Part shown: positions 24,001-32,050 of the stretch, one piece after another
Layout: the number at the start of each line of letters is the position of its first letter
Position numbering within the stretch: position 1 is the stretch's first letter
NCBI GenBank assembly: GCA_026874595.1
Contig: CM049313.1
Span: 80,672,659 to 80,736,658, forward strand
Source: Sipunculus nudus
Taxonomy: Eukaryota > Annelida > Sipuncula > Golfingiida > Sipunculidae
DNA length: 64,000 nt
Reading direction: 5' to 3'
The notes under the pieces: generated by a model
What the model was told of the DNA's origin: nothing
Databases searched by the model: none
Seen by the model: only the letters and a program-made list of their open reading frames with translations
Translations under genes and position numbers: made by a program

Positions 24001-26487
24001 TTATAGATAGAGTGTATAATCGGTTCTTCTCGGAGCCTATTGTTTTTGGTCATGATCGGTCAAGGGTCAAGGTCAGGGTCACCAAAAAGCTCAAAAACGG
24101 TTTTTTCTTCATACCTTCGTCAAAATTAGCCGTAGGCACCTAATCTGTAGCCCGTTTTATTTGCCACTGCATGGCCACTTCCAACACTGCAAAATTGCCT
24201 CATTTCGCTGTTACCATGGTTACGCAGTTTTGGGGAGAAATCATGGAATTTCGTGATATTTTTCAAATTTGCAGCAATTTTACTGATTCTGAGATATTTT
24301 ATGTAACATAAGAATATCTCGAAACGGGTTTTTCAGATTTTGGAAATGGCCGCCAGGGGGCGTTGCAGATGAAAAAACATGAAAATTTGTTTTGGTGCTA
24401 TACCTCCAGAACTATTAAACATTGGGCCATTTCCATCACAGCACCTTAAACTAGGGTCCATGGGCTTATTTTTGCGCATAGGTGCCAAAGTGCGCTATTG
24501 CCAGATTTCTCTTTTTTTGGGGTAAAACCTTTGAATTTTGAAAATATGCAGTTTTCAGCTTCTAACTCTGTCAGTTTTTATGCTAGAGAGGTCAAAATTT
24601 TTGCATCTTGTAGCCCTTGGTGAGTTCTCGGTGATCCAACCAAAAATCTTGCAAAATCTCGCACCGTTTCTCGTCGAATGAGATTTCGCGATTTCACGGT
24701 GACATGCCCTATAGGCCACAGATATGCAGGCATCCTTTTGAAACTGATACATGTTACGTCATACACTAATATCTCGAAAGCAATTGTTCAGTTTTTGGAA
24801 AATTACCGCTAGGGGGCGCTGCACTGCAACCCCGTACCTACTATCATTGTTTAACCATATCTCCAAAACTACACATTTTAGGTACATAAACTGTACACCA
24901 TATGAATTGGCGTTTCATGGCCTTTCTGCCCATGACCTCTTTTGTTTAATCATACACGGTCCCCGCAAATTTTAGCAACTTTGTAAAAATTAAAACCCGC
25001 ATGCACAAATACATATGCCATCACGCATGCATGCACGCGTTTTAGTATGAAAGACAGACACGCTTTCCCGTGACTGCAAAAATTATAGCGTTCGCCGTAT
25101 AAAATAAGTGACCACAGGCACTCTTTGCGGGCCGGTTTGCCATTTCTGTCGCGTTATAGTTTATTGCTTGCCGGAATCAGAGATTTCGACAAGTATGTTG
25201 ATCAGTTCCGTTTGTTTGTTTGTCTGTATGTCCCCGCTCTACAGGCCACAATTTTGCACCAATCGTCCTGATACTTATAGATAGAGTGTATAATCGGTTC
25301 TTCTCGGAGCCTATTGTTTTTGGTCATGATCGGTCAAGGGTCAAGGTCAGGGTCACCAAAAAGCTCAAAAACGGTTTTTTCTTCATACCTTCGTCAAAAT
25401 TAGCCGTAGGCACCTAATCTGTAGCCCGTTTTATTTGCCACTGCATGGCCACTTCCAACACTGCAAAATTGCCTCATTTCGCTGTTACCATGGTTACGCA
25501 GTTTTGGGGAGAAATCATGGAATTTCGTGATATTTTTCAAATTTGCAGCAATTTTACTGATTCTGAGATATTTTATGTAACATAAGAATATCTCGAAACG
25601 GGTTTTTCAGATTTTGGAAATGGCCGCCAGGGGGCGTTGCAGATGAAAAAACATGAAAATTTGTTTTGGTGCTATACCTCCAGAACTATTAAACATTGGG
25701 CCATTTCCATCACAGCACCTTAAACTAGGGTCCATGGGCTTATTTTTGCGCATAGGTGCCAAAGTGCGCTATTGCCAGATTTCTCTTTTTTTGGGGTAAA
25801 ACCTTTGAATTTTGAAAATATGCAGTTTTCAGCTTCTAACTCTGTCAGTTTTTATGCTAGAGAGGTCAAAATTTTTGCATCTTGTAGCCCTTGGTGAGTT
25901 CTCGGTGATCCAACCAAAAATCTTGCAAAATCTCGCACCGTTTCTCGTCGAATGAGATTTCGCGATTTCACGGTGACATGCCCTATAGGCCACAGATATG
26001 CAGGCATCCTTTTGAAACTGATACATGTTACGTCATACACTAATATCTCGAAAGCAATTGTTCAGTTTTTGAAAATTACCGCTAGGGGGCGCTGCACTGC
26101 AACCCCGTACCTACTATCATTGTTTAACCATATCTCCAAAACTACACATTTTAGGTACATAAACTGTACACCATATGAATTGGCGTTTCATGGCCTTTCT
26201 GCCCATGACCTCTTTTGTTTAATCATACACGGTCCCCGCAAATTTTAGCAACTTTGTAAAAATTAAAACCCGCATGCACAAATACATATGCCATCACGCA
26301 TGCATGCACGCGTTTTAGTATGAAAGACAGACACGCTTTCCCGTGACTGCAAAAATTATAGCGTTCGCCGTATAAAATAAGTGACCACAGGCACTCTTTG
26401 CGGGCCGGTTTGCCATTTCTGTCGCGTTATAGTTTATTGCTTGCCGGAATCAGAGATTTCGACAAGTATGTTGATCAGTTCCGTTTG
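21060..26487 (+). repeat. B array, block 4 (subtype B2)
   Basis: B2 alleles run to the end of the array. One unit carries the B1 base GCAAACATT near 23804 while its neighbours on both sides are B2, consistent with a short gene-conversion tract or recurrent mutation. Confidence 0.85.
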
Positions 26488-26676
26488 TTGCTTGCCGGAA
26501 ATCTTCGATTTTCGCAAGCATGTTGATCACCCGCGTATGTTTGTTTGTTTGTTTGTCTGTCTGTTTGTCTGTATGTACACGCGCTAGAGGCCACGGTTAT
26601 TGAGCTATCGCTCTGAAACTTATACATATACTGTAAGATCTGTTCTCCTCGGAGCCTATTGTTTTTGGTCATGATC

Positions 26677-26700
26677 GGTCAAAGGTCAAGGTCAGGGTCA
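26677..26700 (+). promoter_or_regulatory. Half-site cluster of type D element
   Basis: The hexamers GGTCAA, AGGTCA, AGGTCA and GGGTCA stand head to tail, followed by CCAAAAA. Position and flanks match the A and B clusters, so the cluster predates array formation. Confidence 0.4.
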
Positions 26701-27123
26701 CCAAAAAACCTAAAATCTTTATTTTCTTCATATCCTCGTCAATAATAACCGTAGCCGCATAATCTGTAGCTCATTTTATTCCTCTTTATGTTAGCTTTCC
26801 AAGTGCTAGCAAATTTTTCTGGTCGATTGTTACCATCGTAACGTATTTTTGGGGGAAAATCAGAAAATTCGAAAATTTCACTCAAAATTTTTCATTTTTT
26901 AAGTTAGAGAGGTCTAGTTTTTTGCATTGTGTAGCATTTAATATGCTCTATGGAAAATTAACGGAAGTCTCGCAAAATCTCGTGCCATTTGTCGTCAAAG
27001 GAGACTTTTCGAGATTTCATTAAAAACGATTTAGAGGTGGCAGTTTTACAGCTAAGGTTCTAAAAGTGACATATTTTCTGTTTTTCTGTAATATCTCGAA
27101 CTTGTTTTTTCATTTTTTGAAAT

Positions 27124-27142
27124 TAGCCACCAGGGGGCGTGG
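27124..27142 (+). promoter_or_regulatory. CTCF-like motif (type D, left)
   Basis: TAGCCACCAGGGGGCGTGG is identical over 19 bases to the type A motif although the surrounding element is clearly diverged. This is the most conserved spot I noticed between D and A. Confidence 0.5.
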
Positions 27143-28025
27143 TACTGGAAACACTGCAACTTACCATTTTTCTGCAATACCAAAAAAAATATTAAACGTG
27201 GCACAATGTTTACTGTCTTATCTGAAACTAGGATCGTCGGCTTATTCCTGCGTACATGTAGCTTTGCGCTGCTGTTATCATGGTAACCAAATTTTGGGGT
27301 AAAACTTGGCAATCTGAAAATAGTAAGTTTTTTGCTTCTATCTCTGTTAATATTTATACTACAAGTGTCTAGTTTTCTGCATGAGGTAGCATTCCCTTGC
27401 CACTAATGCAGTTAATTGCAAGTCTCGTAGAATCTCGCTCTGTTTTCCGTCAAACGAGAAATTACGAGATTTCACAGAAATGCATATAACTTGGTCACCT
27501 TTTCGGCTAAAGAGGAGCAGTTTTCAGCATTTTGTTGCGTTTTGGGAGCTTAACAAGATAATAACTTATATCTCGCCACATCTCGTACCATCTCCCGCCA
27601 AACGAGAATATTCGAGAATTCGAACAAATGTCTATATCTCTGTCATTTTAATGCCAGAGATTTTATTTTTCTATTGTTCAAGATTCACTTGACTAGTTTG
27701 AAGTGACAAAATTGAATATCTCGTCATATCTCGCATCATTTCTTGTCAAACGAGAACATGGGACCATTCAAAGATACGCCTATAATTCTGTTATTTAATG
27801 CTGAAGACCTTTAGTTTTCAGCATTCGATAGCGTCTAACACTCTCGGTCACATTATGTGTTTATATTGTAAGTTTCGTCAAATCTGGGATCGTTTTTTCT
27901 TCAAATAAAAAAGTACATCCTATTGCCGTGACCATAAGTGGCGGCAGTATGTGATAGTAAATGTCGGCAGGGGCATTACACTTGACAGTTGGAGCCATGC
28001 TCTATGGGTGTGCGATGGCCCATGA

Positions 28026-28284
28026 AGAAGACTTCTATTGTGTTGTTTTCGTCTTCCTTTGATTGCTGCTTCGTAAGCTTCACAGACCAGCGCAAACCAC
28101 CTGGTTGCCATGTGTCCTCAATGTAAACAACCTTTGCTGTTTTCCTTTCCCTAAGATATGTATGGTAGCCTGTTCACTTGTCCTTAGATTGTTTATTGTT
28201 GGTGTATTGAAGTAAAATAAAATGCCAGGTTTTCTTGCATATTGATTGTAAATTGAATAAAATCATACAAGAACCAACCAATGT
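28026..28284 (+). promoter_or_regulatory. Flank with two poly(A)-signal sequences
   Basis: AATAAA occurs at 28216-28221 and 28257-28262 in A/T-rich context followed by T/GT-rich stretches, as in an animal 3' UTR. No coding exon upstream can be recognised (26488-28025 is repeat). It could be the tail of a retroposed transcript or chance. The same segment is present inverted at 54111-54367. Confidence 0.3.
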
Positions 28285-29790
28285 TCTATGACCACTATTT
28301 CAGATTTGAGATCAGAACAATTGATTTCTGCATAAACCACTATGACCAGATTTGATAAACTTTAAAGTGGTCTATATTTTTTTCTGAAGAAGTTGAGCTA
28401 TAGGCTTGGAGATGCCAGCCAGTGGGTGTGAATGGATTGCAATGAAACCCAAGCCAGGTGTTTGTGAAGAGTCCGGTGGAGATGAAGGGGGCCAAAACCT
28501 ATTTGACTGTGTATAAGCATAAACTGGCCTGAAATCAGGTTTCTGGGGGCTTGAAATTCTTGTTTGTGTCAACAGGGTAATATTATCTTGTTTCCCTGTA
28601 TATACACCTTGAATTGGGCCTAATGACACCTAAACCATGTTTTAGGGACCATCATTACAGATTTGAGGTAAAAAAATGGATTTTCCCTGTATATCACTAT
28701 GTTCACTGTGTCCATTTTTGGGAATTCAAACTGGTCCTAATTTTTTTTTCTGAGGGAGTTGAGCCAAATGCTTGGTGATGCCAGCCAGTGGGTGTAAATG
28801 GATTGCAATGATACCCAAACCAGGAGTGTGTGTTGAGTTTTGTGGATATGAAGGGGACCAGAACCTATTTGACTGTGTATAAGCATAAACTGGCCTGAAA
28901 TCAGGTTTCTGGAGGCATGGAATTTTTGTTTGTGGGAACAGGGTAATATTATCTTGTTTCCCTGTATATACACCCTAAACTGGGCCTAATGACACCAAAA
29001 CCAGGTTTGTGGGACCATCAGTACAGATTTGAGGGGGAAAAATGGATTTTCTCTGTATATCACTATGTTTACTGTGTCCAGATTTGGAAATTCAAACTGG
29101 CCCTAATTTTTTTTCTGAGGGAGTTGAGCCAAATGCTTGGTGATGCCAGCCAGTGGGTGTAAATGGATTGCAATGATACCCAAACCAGGAGTGTGTGTTG
29201 AGTTTTGTGGAGATGAAGGGGGCCAGAACCTATTTGACTGTGTATAAGCATAAACTGGCCTGAAATCAGGTTTCTGGGGGCATGAAATTTTTGTTTGTGG
29301 GAACAGGGTAATATTATCTTGTTTCCCTGTATATACACCCTAAACTGGGCCTAATGACACCAAAACCAGGTTTGTGGGACCATCAGTACAGATTTGAGGG
29401 GAAAAAATGGATTTTCTCTGTATATCACTATGTCCACTGTGTCCAGATTTGGAAATTCAAACTGGCCCTAATTTTTTTTCTGAGGGAGTTGAGCCAAATG
29501 CTTGGTGATGCCAGCCAGTGGGTGTAAATGGATTGCAATGATAGCCAAACCAGGTGTGTGTGATGAGTCTGGTGGAGATGAGGTGGTCCAAAACACTATT
29601 TGCCTGTGTATAATAAGCCATAAGTCCTCAGCTGAAATCAGCATTCTAGGGGCTTGAAATGTTTGCTGGTGGGAACAAGGTAATATTATCTTGTTATCAT
29701 GGATATACACCCTAAAATGGGTCTAAGAACACCAAATACATGCATGTTGGACCATGAGTACAGATTTGAGGTAACAAATTGTCTGTCTAT
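28285..29790 (+). repeat. 365-bp satellite, about 4 copies (left arm)
   Basis: CTGARGRAGTTGAG anchors fall at 28384, 28750, 29115 and 29480, giving a period of 365-366 bp. The outer copies are more diverged than the inner two. Each copy holds an imperfect inverted repeat (ACAGGGTAA with TTTCCCTGT). It shares no visible sequence with the A-D family. I do not recognise the family. Confidence 0.92.
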
Positions 29791-30013
29791 AAATTAAAAA
29801 AAATCAAATATCAAACTGTTATAAACATGTATCAATATATTTAATAAAATCTCTTTTCATCCAATGAATTGCATCTTATTTTTTTATAAATAAACCATGA
29901 TATTCAATTACATCCAGTAATAAAAAATAAAAATAAAAAGAATAAAAGTTTTTTTGTTTTTGTTTTGTTTTTTTTTTGGGGGGGGGGGTGGTTGTTTTTT
30001 TTTGCAGTAAAAT
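29791..30013 (+). other. AT-rich and homopolymer tract (left arm end)
   Basis: T/A-rich sequence with A(n)T runs leads to T-runs, an 11-base G run (29978-29988) and another T-run, then GCAGTAAAAT ending at 30013. That is the last base with a counterpart across the gap (51621). Read on the other strand it is an interrupted A-tail, possibly a retroposon remnant. Homopolymers of this kind are common points of assembly failure. Confidence 0.6.
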
Positions 30014-30053
30014 CCAGGCTTCTCTTTGGATCCCGGCGGTGGGCGAGGGTACA

Positions 30054-30218
30054 ATGGACACCACACAACATTTGAAAGAACATTTTTTTCTGCTGTTATT
30101 GGATGACCAAGTCTCTATGAATTTTAAAAAAAATATTTATTCCGTTATTCAAGATGACAGTGAAAATGACCCTATTTTTTCAATCATTCACCACTCTTTT
30201 CGAGCGTTCATCGAATAA
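30054..30218 (+). CDS. Weak 54-codon ORF, upstream member of a duplicated pair
   Basis: The ORF begins MDTTQHLKEHFFLLLLDD and ends FRAFIE before TAA. The start has A at -3 and G at +4 (ACAATGG), a fair Kozak context. I recognise no family. It is listed because a second ORF 840 bp downstream shares MD at the start, Q at residue 5 and the same stop position within a diverged direct repeat. The last 16 codons align in frame without gaps (shared TCA, GCG TTC and TAA codons). The arrangement may be a decayed duplicated exon or element. There is no splice or transcript evidence. Confidence 0.2.
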   Translation: MDTTQHLKEHFFLLLLDDQVSMNFKKNIYSVIQDDSENDPIFSIIHHSFRAFIE

Positions 30219-30330
30219 GAAAGAGCCCGTCCCACCGCATTTCCTGCGAGGGTTCGTTTCTTCAGAGTCCAAACAATCCTACAGGGGCGGGGTTTAGTCC
30301 ATCTCGTCTTAAATTTGTGTCCGGGGCACG
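30166..30330 (+). repeat. Diverged direct repeat, copy 1
   Basis: It aligns with 30998-31160. Anchors are the in-frame ORF ends, the perfect 15-mer AAAGAGCCCGTCCCA and CTTAAATTT near 30308. Spacing is about 833 bp. An old duplication, not part of the A-D family. Confidence 0.6.
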
Positions 30331-30893
30331 GCAAACACTATGAAAGCGGACAAAAACTTTCATACGGCTGGTAAATGCGTTTATATGTAAACGCGGGGAA
30401 TTCCCGGACAATTCACGGAGAGATTTTATATGCAATGATACTTTTAATTACACGTTAAAATCATTTAAAATCTACCACTATATTACTCTAAAGACATTTA
30501 TTCACTGTTAAATTACCGAAATAATAACCAGCGCAAACAATGTGGGACTGCCACTAACACCAATCTGGATCACCAGCTAACATTGACTACCGATCTTACA
30601 TCAGACGAAAACGCTAAACACTATATATTTTTTCAACAGTTTACTGTGCAAACCGTAACAAAACCATGCAGGATATCAAATTTACAGGTTCTTAAGGGAA
30701 TATGATACAAAACATAAATTGTACCTTTTGCTCACATTTAATAATATCATCATGATGAATTCTCCGCGAATTCTCCAGCTGTCCGCGTTATAGATGTATA
30801 TGTATTTATTAATGACAAAAATTGACATACAATTTTATGGATACCCGTATAATTGCGGTTTTCTGGACCGTCCCAGCCCACAGGTAGGATAAT

Positions 30894-31052
30894 ATGGATT
30901 CCCGACAATATTCTAATGACCGTTCCCTGAGCTGGAACGGGCTAAGAAGGTCCCTGTCATTTTTTTTAATTGTCAATTCCCAGGTTTTTCGGATAAAAAA
31001 ATGGCCCAATCCTTCATTCAATCTCCAGCCTCTTCTGGCGTTCCGGGTTTAA
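30894..31052 (+). CDS. Weak 52-codon ORF, downstream member of the pair
   Basis: The ORF begins MDSRQYSNDRSLSW and ends LLAFRV before TAA. It is positionally matched to the ORF at 30054-30218: start codon, 16-codon C-terminal alignment and stop all coincide. The 15-base sequence AAAGAGCCCGTCCCA follows both stops (30220-30234, 31054-31068). The protein sequences otherwise share little, so selection on the protein is doubtful. No domain, signal peptide or membrane segment is evident. Confidence 0.18.
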   Translation: MDSRQYSNDRSLSWNGLRRSLSFFLIVNSQVFRIKKWPNPSFNLQPLLAFRV

Positions 31053-31160
31053 AAAAGAGCCCGTCCCATGCCTATTTCAGCTAGGACTGCAAACTCTGGG
31101 GTCAAAACAACTCAACTACGGCTTGGGATTACTACCTTTCCTCTTAAATTTCCATCGCGC
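30998..31160 (+). repeat. Diverged direct repeat, copy 2
   Basis: Partner of 30166-30330. It shares the 15-mer at 31054-31068 and CTTAAATTT near 31143, with scattered matches between. Both copies could be remnants of the ends of one degraded element; no terminal dinucleotides or target duplications are clear. Confidence 0.6.
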
Positions 31161-31390
31161 CCGTGTCAAGTGTACCGTTTTATTCACAAACGTGCGGCAG
31201 GCGCCAAAAAATTTGACAGCACCCCTCTCTCATGCCAGAATATATTTTTATATATCAAGTCCTAACCCACCACGGAACTAGGGCCTCAAATTTTTTTATC
31301 TTATTACTTACCACTTCAGACTCCTTAAAAGTCTCTCCTTTTTTAACCAAAGATTCCAATTTTTAAAATATATTAAATTTCACATTACAG

Positions 31391-31528
31391 ATAACCTACA
31401 CCAAGGGGACATTACAGTTAATCCGTGATGGGCAGGACTTCTTGGAATTTTATAATTCCCGGACGCAGGCTGACCGACTGCCTTTTTTCTTCAAGGACAG
31501 CCCTAATTTAAGCCATCATCAGACTTGA
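31391..31528 (+). CDS. Possible 3' terminal exon (no start codon)
   Basis: An open frame of 45 codons plus TGA follows a plausible 3' splice site: an AT-rich, pyrimidine-containing tract and CACATTACAG ending at 31390. It starts ITYTKGTLQLIRDGQDFLEF and has mixed charged, polar and aromatic residues unlike the low-complexity ORFs nearby. I recognise no family. It has no methionine start and is short, so chance is a real possibility. An upstream donor and exon were not found in the spacer. Confidence 0.2.
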   Translation: MTYTKGTLQLIRDGQDFLEFYNSRTQADRLPFFFKDSPNLSHHQT

Positions 31529-31813
31529 AGATGTCCTCAGGCCGACCTATTTGTCCAGGAATGAAAGGTCACGTCTCCCTTACCCAGAGGTCGGGTCTCT
31601 GTCTAACACGAACGCGGCTTCGCTTGCATTTCGGCATTCTGGACGTTCAACTCTTCAAGTTTCATTTTCAGTGCTTTTCTTATTTCCAGCACTCAAGAAT
31701 AGGAGAACTGCCAAGGATTCAGTTGGACTTCCTTTATTTTTATTTCTGTCCAAAAATGGATTATCCTGTGTAGGATGGCTACTAATAACAACACTATTAA
31801 TGTCTCTCTATCC

Positions 31814-31849
<36 letters not shown>
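31814..31849 (+). repeat. (GTCT)9 microsatellite
   Basis: Nine perfect GTCT repeats, then CTCTGTCTAC. It lies about 190 bp before the right A array and resembles the microsatellite inside the A-D units, but the sequence after it (31860-31990) is not type A. It could be left from another family member. Confidence 0.95.
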
Positions 31850-31853
<4 letters not shown>

Positions 31854-32009
31854 GTCTACTCCTCTTTGACTTTTGAAAATCAGCAAGACCTTATTCATAT
31901 GTGCTACTGTTTTCCCCATGATAGAGGTTTTTCATTTGATCAGATCCAAATGTTCCCTGTCTGTCTGCCTAGTAACTGTCCATCTATTTCGCTGTCTTAT
32001 TTCCGGTCA

Positions 32010-32050
32010 CTTCCGGCAAGCGTTCGACCTCAGGTCGTCTAGTCTGTTTG
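32010..32050 (+). repeat. Diverged Term at the left edge of the right A array
   Basis: TTCCGGCAAGC at 32011-32021 is the exact reverse complement of GCTTGCCGGAA from Term. The following bases to GTCTGTTTG align loosely with the second half of an A-type Term, with 'CAAGC' and 'AGTCTGTTTG' as anchors. Every later A unit has a standard Term here, so this may be an old or recombined terminus. Confidence 0.4.

Larger units (their letters stand above)
2233..26487 (+). repeat. Type B satellite array, 19 full 1274-bp units plus 51-bp terminal stub
   Basis: Unit starts (first T of TTGCTTGCCGG): 2233, 3507, 4781, 6055, 7329, 8603, 9877, 11151, 12425, 13699, 14973, 16247, 17521, 18795, 20069, 21342, 22616, 23890, 25164. 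A Term-only stub covers 26437-26487. Every unit is 1274 bp except those starting 20069 and 25164, each one base shorter (a lost C near 21010, a lost G near 26070). Copies differ at only a handful of sites, so the array is young or strongly homogenised. Order in a unit: Term, (GTTT)n, half-site cluster (+168), GTTACCATGGTTAC (+330), CTCF-like 1 (+457), CTCG box (~+768), CTCF-like 2 (+913), then a B-specific tail. No gene is supported. Confidence 0.97.
26488..28025 (+). repeat. Type D element, single copy (left arm)
   Basis: This diverged relative of A, B and C is not tandemly repeated. It begins at its own Term (TTGCTTGCCGG at 26488), directly after the B stub. Then follow a (GTTT/GTCT)n tract, a half-site cluster (26677-26700), GTTACCATCGTAAC (26829-26842), a CTCF-like box (27124-27142) and GTTATCATGGTAAC (27274-27287). 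There are five CTCG boxes (about 26965, 27420, 27570, 27718, 27870) and a decayed GC-rich module. It is the longest unit type with the most CTCG boxes, so it may be close to the ancestral insertion. The 3' end is approximate. Its minus-strand copy lies at 54368-55885. Confidence 0.8.
26488..30013 (+). repeat. Left arm of large inverted repeat
   Basis: Element D, flank, 365-bp satellite and homopolymer tract recur in the same order on the opposite strand at 51621-55885. The arms differ by point changes, small indels and two extra 365-bp copies on the right (3526 against 4265 bp). The flanking arrays also differ: B beside the left arm, C beside the right. Confidence 0.92.
30014..31813. other. 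Single-copy spacer between arrays
   Basis: This is the only stretch outside the satellites. It contains a diverged internal direct repeat (about 30166-30330 and 30998-31160), a perfect 7-bp hairpin at 30377-30394 and weak ORFs. A tandem GAATTCTCC doublet lies near 30758-30776. Between 30331 and 30893, 31161 and 31390, and 31529 and 31813 I see no gene or recognisable element. Overlapping open frames at 31525-32042 run into the (GTCT)n tract and are not convincing. Confidence 0.6.

Noticed and set aside
2233-26487. CRISPR array
   Set aside because: The regular repeats are 1274 bp with no spacers and the DNA is eukaryotic.
2233-26487. Centromere function via CENP-B boxes
   Set aside because: I looked for TTCGNNNNANNCGGG around the CGGG occurrences in the B unit and found none. 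Centromeric identity cannot be judged from sequence alone.
28933-28955. Homing-endonuclease-like sequence (ACAGGGTAAT resembles half of the I-SceI site) in the 365-bp satellite
   Set aside because: Only about 10 of 18 bases match and no intron or endonuclease is present; chance.
31551-32042. A 163-codon ORF running through (GTCT)9
   Set aside because: Contains translated microsatellite (repeated LSVC), overlaps another open frame of similar length, and ends in the diverged Term. No family resemblance.
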